Positions 30,490 to 35,615 of a stretch of DNA of 35,615 nt are shown in pieces (within the stretch, counting starts at the first letter, position 1; every line of letters starts with the position of its first letter). The translations under genes and the position numbers were made by a program. This stretch comes from Porticoccus sp. (lineage in GTDB: Bacteria > Pseudomonadota > Gammaproteobacteria > Pseudomonadales > Porticoccaceae). The notes under the pieces were generated by a model. It did no database searches, was not told the origin of the DNA, and was given only the letters and a program-made list of their open reading frames with translations. The stretch spans positions 1-35,615 of the forward strand of contig DRHD01000204.1 in the NCBI GenBank assembly GCA_011049795.1. The letters run 5' to 3'.

Positions 30490-32067
30490 TTATAATTTGA
30501 TGCTCAGGTGATCAGTTTTTGCCCGTGATACACAGGGACAAAATTGTGTTTGTTGTTCGGCTTCGCTTAGCACGGAATCGCGATGGTCAACCTCACCGGC
30601 AGCCACTTCAACCACGCATTGTTTACATTGCCCGGTTTTACAACTGTAGTTGGCGTCAATGCCTGCACTCAGTAACGCATCGAGTATGCTCTGTTGTGCC
30701 GCAACCTCAATAACCTGCGCAGTGCCAGCTAGGGTGACGGTTATGGCCTGGTCATTGGCTTCATGGGTAGGGCTAAAGCGCTCTAGACGAATATTGTTAG
30801 CAGGTATGAATAAACTTACGCCTAAAGTGGTGATTTCTTTCAGTAGCTTCTCAGGACCACAGGCATAAAATATTGTATTTTTGGATGCCTGCTGCATGAG
30901 CTGTTGTACATTAAGCCGTTGGTTTTTATCGGCTGGGTATAGGGTGATGTGGTCACCTAAGGCACGTTGCAACCGATCAGAAAAAGCCATGTCTTTAAGG
31001 CTGCGACCCGTGTAATGAAGGTGAACAGGGTGGCCTTTTTCCAGCAAGGCTTGAGCGATAGCTTTAATGGGTGTGATACCAATACCGCCAGCGATTAAGA
31101 TGACAGGCTGCTTTTCATCCACGTGCGTTTCAAAATAATTGGCCGGGCTGCCACAATGAATAATGGTGCCTAGCTGATAGTGTTGATGAATAGCGAACGA
31201 GCCGCCCGTACCGTCTTCTTTATTCAAGACGGCAATTTCATAAATATCACGGCGAGCCGGGTTGGAACAGATGGAGTAATGTCGGTGGCTTTGGCTGCCA
31301 TCGGATAAAGTAATGGGCACCTCCAAGTGTGAGCCAGCGGTTACCTCTGGCAGAGCTTGATCAGTTGCACTGCGTAACTCATAGGCTCGAACTTGTGGTG
31401 TCAGTTGGCGTATGCCGGTAATGGTTAAGGCCAGTGGCCCGTCACCAAAGCTTGTTGTGTTTTGAGTTTGTTGTGGTTGGCCTGGTAATGATGGGCTGGG
31501 TAATAGTGCCAGTCGCTGCTCAATGATGGCCTCAACTTCCTCCTCGGTATAGCGGGGGGTTATGTGTTGTGGGCAGTTCCAGTCAAAGGCTTCAACATGA
31601 ATAATAAAACCGCGTTCAATTTTGGCGCGATAGTTGTCTGATTTTAGTTGATGTAAAAGTTCAGGCGCTTCTTGTCCGACAACCTGCACTCTTCCCAAAA
31701 GCTTTAGGCGCCTGCGATTGGGGTAATCCATAAAAAATAAAGCAACGCGGTCGTTATGGGAGAAATTACCGGTGCTTATGTATTGACGGTTGCCACTAAA
31801 ATCAGCAAAGCCAATCGTTTCGGCATCAATCACTTTCATAAAACCGGCGGGGCCGCCACGGTGTTGTACATAAGGCCAATCGGTTTCGCTGACACTGGCC
31901 ATATAAAAACTGTCGCGCTCGCTAATAAACTCCGCTTCGGTCGGACTGATCAGGTAATTAAAATCTTCACCTTGTTCCATCTTGGCGTAGTTGTCGCGGC
32001 TACGTTTATCGAGCTGGATATTTTTCACCGCATCGGTAAACGCAATCTCCGCAAATTTATGGCCCAT
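30490..32067 (-). CDS. Fusion: PPOX-type FMN protein + FAD/NAD reductase + 2Fe-2S ferredoxin
   Basis: 525 residues in three parts. Residues 1-190 are a pyridoxamine-phosphate-oxidase-like flavin-binding domain (RDSFYMASVSETDWPYVQHR, IGFADFSGNRQYISTGN). From about 210 to 435 there is a ferredoxin-reductase module with RHYSICSNPA and GGIGITPIKAIA. The C terminus is a plant-type ferredoxin with CKTGQCKQC (Cys-x4-Cys-x2-Cys) and a fourth ligand in FCPCVS. Electrons would flow from NAD(P)H via FAD to the iron-sulfur cluster; whether the PPOX domain is the acceptor or a sensor is unknown. It is in one orientation with the AhpD-like gene and probably under the LysR regulator at 32942. Confidence 0.93.
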   Translation of the reverse strand: MGHKFAEIAFTDAVKNIQLDKRSRDNYAKMEQGEDFNYLISPTEAEFISERDSFYMASVSETDWPYVQHRGGPAGFMKVIDAETIGFADFSGNRQYISTGNFSHNDRVALFFMDYPNRRRLKLLGRVQVVGQEAPELLHQLKSDNYRAKIERGFIIHVEAFDWNCPQHITPRYTEEEVEAIIEQRLALLPSPSLPGQPQQTQNTTSFGDGPLALTITGIRQLTPQVRAYELRSATDQALPEVTAGSHLEVPITLSDGSQSHRHYSICSNPARRDIYEIAVLNKEDGTGGSFAIHQHYQLGTIIHCGSPANYFETHVDEKQPVILIAGGIGITPIKAIAQALLEKGHPVHLHYTGRSLKDMAFSDRLQRALGDHITLYPADKNQRLNVQQLMQQASKNTIFYACGPEKLLKEITTLGVSLFIPANNIRLERFSPTHEANDQAITVTLAGTAQVIEVAAQQSILDALLSAGIDANYSCKTGQCKQCVVEVAAGEVDHRDSVLSEAEQQTQFCPCVSRAKTDHLSIKL

Positions 32068-32185
32068 AACCGTATCGCTCCATAACTTAGGTGGTAGGTG
32101 TGGATGGCTGGCTTACAGTGCTTTGGTTTAAGGTGATAAACGCTGTAAGCCAGACTGTGGTCAAGTGTTTAAAAAGAAGGGTTAA

Positions 32186-32731
32186 CTAGGCTGCCAGAGC
32201 GAGATCCACTTTTGGGAAATCAATATCCACTTGGCTAGCCTTGCCCAAAATATTGGTCAACACATTCATGCCTACATGGGTGATGATTTCCACAATGTCG
32301 GATTCACTGTAACCCGCTGCACGCACCTCAGCTAACTCTTCAGTCGTCACGTCGCCATTGTGCTCAGTTAGGGCTTGAGCGAATTTGACGGCCACGGCGG
32401 CCTTAGCATCTTGGCTAGTACCCGCACGGTTGGCTTCAATTTCAGCACGGTTAAGTCCTGCTTTTTGACCAATGGCAGTATGGGCAGATACACAATACTG
32501 GCACTCGTTTTGTTGGGCTACCGCTAGTGCAATGCGCTCACGGGTTAAGTTGTCTAAGCTACCTTCGCCTGCAATACCGTGTAACCCCAAGAACGCTCTG
32601 AGGGCGGAGGGGGAATTGGCAAAGACTTTTAAGAAGTTAGGTACCATGCCTAATTGGCTCTGTATGGCATCTAATAGTTCCTGTTGTTCGGTGTTGGCAT
32701 TGTGTTGGTCGATAACTTGAATGCGGCTCAT
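32186..32731 (-). CDS. Carboxymuconolactone decarboxylase/AhpD-like protein
   Basis: 181 residues from ATG 32731, with GAGGAA upstream. The AhpD core is QNECQYCVSAHTAIGQKAG, with Cys77-x2-Cys80 and His84 as the redox/peroxidase site. MVPNFLKVFANSPSALRAFL is the usual N-terminal block of the peroxidase-related branch. AhpD-like proteins reduce peroxides using dihydrolipoamide or other thiols; many members are uncharacterised. It is the first gene of a minus-strand cluster with the PPOX fusion and NTF2-like gene, divergent from LysR. Confidence 0.92.
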   Translation of the reverse strand: MSRIQVIDQHNANTEQQELLDAIQSQLGMVPNFLKVFANSPSALRAFLGLHGIAGEGSLDNLTRERIALAVAQQNECQYCVSAHTAIGQKAGLNRAEIEANRAGTSQDAKAAVAVKFAQALTEHNGDVTTEELAEVRAAGYSESDIVEIITHVGMNVLTNILGKASQVDIDFPKVDLALAA

Positions 32732-32888
32732 GATGGTATTCCTCAAATAAATGTTAGTTGGTTTCAGTACATCCTTTGGCGACACTTGAATGCGGGAACA
32801 GCGTGTTGTTCTGCATAAGTTGTTGCGCCAGTGGTGTTACTTTGCCAAATTTCACTTGAGAGAAGAATAGGTGTAAATTACAATATAT

Positions 32889-32907
32889 TATTCCGGTTAG
32901 TGGAATA
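32889..32907. promoter_or_regulatory. Candidate LysR operator (T-N11-A palindrome)
   Basis: TATTCC-GGTTAGT-GGAATA is a perfect 6-bp inverted repeat with a 7-bp spacer and contains T-N11-A. It is 34 bp upstream of the LysR start in the divergent gap, the expected place for autoregulation and control of the AhpD-like cluster. Confidence 0.6.
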
Positions 32908-32941
32908 GTAAGGTTCAGACTGAATAGGTTGAGGGAAGAAA

Positions 32942-33841
32942 GTGGATCGGTTTCATTTACTCAAGGTATATATCGCCGTTGCTGAAGAACAGGGCTTCTC
33001 TTCAGCAGCAAGGCGTTTGGCGATGTCTCCGCCAGCCGTTACTCGGGCCGTGGCGAGCCTGGAGAATGAGTTGGGGGTGAAATTACTCAATCGTACGACC
33101 CGCTATGTGCGCGCTACCGATGTGGGTTTACGTTATTTAGAAGATGCCAGACGTATTTTGGCAGAGCTGGAGACTGCCGATGAGGCGGCGGTAGGCATTA
33201 ATGCCGAGCCGCAGGGACACTTAGCCGTCACCGCTCCAGCGCTATTTGGCCGTTTATTTGTAACGCCGGGTATTGTCGATTACTTAGAGCGATACCCTAA
33301 AATGGAGGTGGATGCGGTATTTCTTGATCGCGTGGTGAATTTGTTAGAAGAAGGTCTGGATGTGGGGGTGCGCATAGGTGAATTACCCGATTCCAGTATG
33401 CGTGCATTGCGAGTAGGTACTGTGCGGTTAATCTTGTGTGCTTCCCCAGCTTATATTGCAGAACATGGTGTGCCCAAGCACCCTGACGAATTACTTGAGC
33501 ATACTATTATCGCGTCAAAAGCAGGTAGTGGCAGTATTGATTGGCGTTTTCCTATAGCCAATAAAAACAAACTGATAGCGATAAAGCCACGTCTAACGGT
33601 GACAACTAATGATGCAGCCATAGCCGCAGCGGTTAAGGGTTTTGGCATAACCAGAATACTGTCTTATCAAGTGGCTAACGAATTAGCCTCGGGTGATTTA
33701 AAAATTATCATGGAAAATTTTGAGCCAGCGCCTAAGCCCGTACACATTGTTCATAGGGAGGGGAGAAACGAAGCGGTTAAGGTCAGGGCATTTGTAGATT
33801 TATTGGCTGGCAAGTTGCGTGGTGACAAAGCGTTAAATTAG
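32942..33841 (+). CDS. LysR-family transcriptional regulator
   Basis: 299 residues. The N-terminal helix-turn-helix is AVAEEQGFSSAARRLAMSPPAVTRAVASLE and the effector domain follows from about residue 90, with QGHLAVTAPALFGRLFV and EGLDVGVRIGELPDSSMRA, typical of the CrgA/DsdC-like cluster. The start is GTG 32942 with GAGGG spaced correctly. It is divergent from the AhpD-like gene, with a T-N11-A palindrome in between. Inducer is unknown; oxidative or aromatic compounds are plausible from the neighbours only. Its stop codon sits in an 18-bp tandem duplication. Confidence 0.95.
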   Translation: MDRFHLLKVYIAVAEEQGFSSAARRLAMSPPAVTRAVASLENELGVKLLNRTTRYVRATDVGLRYLEDARRILAELETADEAAVGINAEPQGHLAVTAPALFGRLFVTPGIVDYLERYPKMEVDAVFLDRVVNLLEEGLDVGVRIGELPDSSMRALRVGTVRLILCASPAYIAEHGVPKHPDELLEHTIIASKAGSGSIDWRFPIANKNKLIAIKPRLTVTTNDAAIAAAVKGFGITRILSYQVANELASGDLKIIMENFEPAPKPVHIVHREGRNEAVKVRAFVDLLAGKLRGDKALN

Positions 33842-33865
33842 TAAAATGCGTTACATTAGTAAAAT
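33830..33865. repeat. 18-bp tandem duplication across the LysR stop codon
   Basis: GCGTTAAATTAGTAAAAT (33830-33847) and GCGTTACATTAGTAAAAT (33848-33865) differ at one base. The first copy contains the LysR stop codon TAG (33839-33841). Confidence 0.75.
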
Positions 33866-33891
33866 AAGATAAGCCACTTAACCGCGAGATA

Positions 33892-34134
33892 TTACTGCTT
33901 CCGCTTTAACAGCAGTGAGTCAATACCATTATTTGAAAGTCTGCTTCGCGCATCGGCCAGTTCTGACCAGTCACTATAGGGGCCGACGAGAACCCGGTGC
34001 CAGTACATCATTGAAGTAGTAGGTGGCAGTACTGATACCCGGCACCGCAACATTGTTGTCTTGCCTTTTTCGGCCTTTGAAAAAGCCTTGTCCGGCATAA
34101 GAATAACTTCTCTGATTAAAACGGACAGGGACAC
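33892..34134 (-). pseudogene. Remnant of a SPOR-domain protein (C-terminal end)
   Basis: The last 37 codons read YWHRVLVGPYSDWSELADAR, then SRLSNNGIDSLLLKRKQ, the second half of a SPOR peptidoglycan-binding repeat (W.RV.VGP....A...L...GI...). The end resembles FtsN-type proteins. Upstream of it the frame (PDKAFSKAEKGK..., CRVSVLPPT) does not look like SPOR, there is no membrane helix and no start signal, and a frame shift is likely. It overlaps the 3' end of the rluA-family gene by 19 nt. It probably is a broken fragment. Confidence 0.5.
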
Positions 34135-34829
34135 TGTCCATGGAATGGTTCACCGCCAGTAGGGTGCTCAAAATACAAGTCACTGGCGTGTAATAGCAAT
34201 CGATCTGCCATCTGTTCACTATGATCATTTTTATACAGATCACACCCAAGAATGGGGTGGCCTATTGCCTGGCTGTGGATCCGTAACTGGTGTGTGCGCC
34301 CCGTATGAGGAGTAAATTGCACCAAGCTCCGACGTGGTTGCTCTAGTCGGTGTAATACCGTGTATTCACTGATGGCCGATTTGCCTGTAGTGCGGCAAAT
34401 TTTAACCCGAGGAAAATGGTTTTTATCTTTCGCTATGGCCGCTGTAATCCGCCCCTGATCGTCGGCAACCCAACCTTCTAGCAGGGCTACATAACGCTTT
34501 TGAATCGTACGTGCTTGAAACTGTTTATTGAGATGTCGCGCCGACTCTGCATTCAGCCCCACCACCATAATGCCTGATGTCCCAAAATCTAATCGATGCG
34601 GTAATTTTGCCTCCGGGAATGCAGGACTCACCCCCTCTTGGCCGTGTACCAAACGGTAGTGTACCGAATCCCAGTTGAGGGGGTTTTTACCCGACAAACT
34701 GAGAAGACCACTAGGTTTGTTGATCAATAAGATGTCGGTATCTTGATACAAAATTACCACAAAATCGTCACACACCGGCGCCAGAAAGTCATCAACGATG
34801 GTGTGAGTTGGTGGGCTGGCACAAGACAT
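34116..34829 (-). CDS. RluA-family 23S rRNA/tRNA pseudouridine synthase
   Basis: 237 residues. The catalytic motif is PHRLDFGTSG (HRLDxxTSG, with the Asp nucleophile near residue 100). QARTIQKRYVALLEGW and FTPHTGRTHQLRIHSQAIGHPI are conserved blocks. It isomerises uridine in structured RNA; the short form without an S4 domain resembles RluA, which modifies 23S rRNA 746 and tRNA 32. The exact target cannot be set. The C-terminal HGQCPCPF is unusual and could have been altered by the rearrangement that left the SPOR fragment next door. Confidence 0.9.
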   Translation of the reverse strand: MSCASPPTHTIVDDFLAPVCDDFVVILYQDTDILLINKPSGLLSLSGKNPLNWDSVHYRLVHGQEGVSPAFPEAKLPHRLDFGTSGIMVVGLNAESARHLNKQFQARTIQKRYVALLEGWVADDQGRITAAIAKDKNHFPRVKICRTTGKSAISEYTVLHRLEQPRRSLVQFTPHTGRTHQLRIHSQAIGHPILGCDLYKNDHSEQMADRLLLHASDLYFEHPTGGEPFHGQCPCPF

Positions 34830-34885
34830 TCAACATTCCCTGCTATTGATACATGAATAAAAGGGTCGGATTGATCTTAACCCAC

Positions 34886-35368
34886 TTATTTTGGCTTGTT
34901 CTTTAATACATCTTGATGGTGAGAGAAGTTATCACCCTTGGCGAGGCGGTCGTAGAGCACTACATTTACAGTGGCTGCTAAATTCATACAGCCCTCAGTT
35001 GGGATGTAGACAATGTCCTCGCAAAAGTCGGTGATCTCTTTTTTCAGGGTGCTGTCTTCTGGACCAAAAATGTAGAAGGCTCGGGCTGGGTGTTTGTAGG
35101 TGGTCAGTGGCTTGGCGCCATCGATTAACTCAACGGCCACTGGCACGCACCCCAACGGGATAGTGTCTTTTAATTCTTTGACGCGGATGAGTGGCAGAGT
35201 TTCATGGATTTTTTTGGTGTCGGTGTAGAAGGGCTTGGCGTGGTCGTAACGCTTGCCGGTATAGAACACGGAATTGACGCCATAACAGCCAGCGGCGCGC
35301 ATCACTGAGCCGACATTCTCAGGAGATTTAGGGTTGAACAAGCCAATGCAGGCATAGCTACTTTTCAT
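34886..35368 (-). CDS. SpoU/TrmH-family RNA 2'-O-methyltransferase
   Basis: 160 residues, one SPOUT domain. IGLFNPKSPENVGSVMRAAG is the motif 1 region with the Asn-Arg pair, AFYIFGPEDSTLKKEI is motif 2, and VYIPTEGCMNLAATVNVVLYD is motif 3, the trefoil knot that binds AdoMet. The enzyme methylates a ribose 2'-OH in tRNA or rRNA. Lack of an N-terminal extension puts it near TrmL or short TrmH proteins; the target is not fixed. It is on the same strand as the RluA-like gene, 56 nt upstream, so both RNA modification genes may be cotranscribed. Confidence 0.92.
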   Translation of the reverse strand: MKSSYACIGLFNPKSPENVGSVMRAAGCYGVNSVFYTGKRYDHAKPFYTDTKKIHETLPLIRVKELKDTIPLGCVPVAVELIDGAKPLTTYKHPARAFYIFGPEDSTLKKEITDFCEDIVYIPTEGCMNLAATVNVVLYDRLAKGDNFSHHQDVLKNKPK

Positions 35369-35471
35369 AGGGGCTACACATTGATATTAAATTATTTTTG
35401 ATGGTTTAAGACAAGAAAACAAGGATTAGATCTTACATTTAATGCCTAAAGAAGCCGCGCGTCTTTTTGCG

Positions 35472-35615
35472 TGATCTTCCCCCGATAAAATAGACACCAC
35501 TTTATCTACGCTGCACGCTGTTCATATTCTATCGGTGACTCGTAATCTAATCCCGAGTGCAACCGAACGGTGTTGTAAAACTGATTGATATATACGGCCA
35601 AGGCACGACGAAGGT
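35472..35615 (-). mobile_element. IS3-family insertion sequence, right end only
   Basis: The plus-strand edge TGATCTTCCCCCGATAAAAT (35472-35491) followed by AGACACC is a terminal inverted repeat of IS3 type (TGA start). The reading frame inside is a transposase end. The element continues beyond the window, so its length and the other end cannot be seen. The insertion lies 103 bp upstream of the methyltransferase start. Confidence 0.75.
35506..35615 (-). CDS. IS3-family transposase OrfB, C-terminal part
   Basis: The last 35 codons visible on the minus strand read [20 protein letters not shown], then [15 protein letters not shown] and stop (TAG 35508-35506). The pattern YI..YN..R.HS.L.Y.SP..YE is the end of the DDE integrase domain of IS3-family OrfB. 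The N-terminal part and OrfA are outside the window. It encodes the catalytic subunit that moves the element. Confidence 0.88.
   Translation of the reverse strand, partial: LRRALAVYINQFYNTVRLHSGLDYESPIEYEQRAA

Noticed and set aside
1..35615. CRISPR arrays
   Set aside because: No regularly spaced repeats of 23-40 bp with unique spacers were seen; the tandem repeats found are contiguous and short.
1..35615. tRNA or rRNA genes
   Set aside because: No cloverleaf-like sequence with TTCGAATC-type arm and no rRNA signature could be recognised by eye in the intergenic stretches.

Overview
The window reads as the chromosome of a marine-type gammaproteobacterium. The evidence is the gene content: an HslVU protease operon followed by a DUF971 gene, HtpX, CysE, YgiQ, SmrA, and an HslV with the short MEQYRG leader seen in Alteromonas/Cellvibrio-like lineages. 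A Cellvibrionales-like origin is a guess; no rRNA or tRNA gene is present to settle it. Most of the window is housekeeping genes, broken up by accessory segments and decayed genes.

Layout. 1-856: the 5' part of a prokaryotic pentameric ligand-gated ion channel, cut by the window edge. 1100-3581: two divergent regulator/enzyme pairs (HxlR with an isochorismatase-fold hydrolase, HxlR-like with an SDR), each with a palindromic operator candidate between the genes. 3823-5938: truncated globin, a 3' fragment of rarA abutting an MtfA-type peptidase, and a small secreted protein. 6166-9374: ygiQ, a SYLF-domain protein, then a decayed second copy of the ygiQ 3' end. 9414-14192 (minus strand): diguanylate cyclase, DUF971, hslU, hslV with a candidate heat-shock promoter, Rieske protein, htpX. 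14274-14996: a cation-diffusion-facilitator pseudogene. 15022-20452: envelope and metabolic genes (LEA-type lipoprotein, NlpC/P60-like hydrolase, MscS, M15 peptidase, cysE-dgkA, arsC, an unknown acidic protein). 20544-26519: an Lrp regulator divergent from a fused 2-oxoacid:ferredoxin oxidoreductase, an amino-acid dehydrogenase and smrA; the dehydrogenase would deaminate an amino acid and the oxidoreductase would turn the 2-oxo acid into acyl-CoA.

26612-29648 is the most accessory-looking part. It holds small genes all on the minus strand (GvpU-like, LysE-type exporter, DUF1059-like, and a two-gene unit with a DUF4145/HEPN-like protein broken by one in-frame stop). At least one and probably two integron attC-like sites lie between them. 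It resembles a gene-cassette array without an integrase in view. 29977-33841 is a LysR-controlled redox cluster (NTF2-like DUF1348, PPOX/ferredoxin-reductase/ferredoxin fusion, AhpD-like protein). 33892-35368 carries a SPOR-domain remnant, an RluA-family pseudouridine synthase and a SpoU methyltransferase. The window ends inside an IS3-family element.

Two themes recur. First, gene decay and partial duplication: rarA, ygiQ, CDF, SPOR and DUF4145. Second, short tandem or direct duplications of 11-18 bp, several lying on stop codons or start regions.
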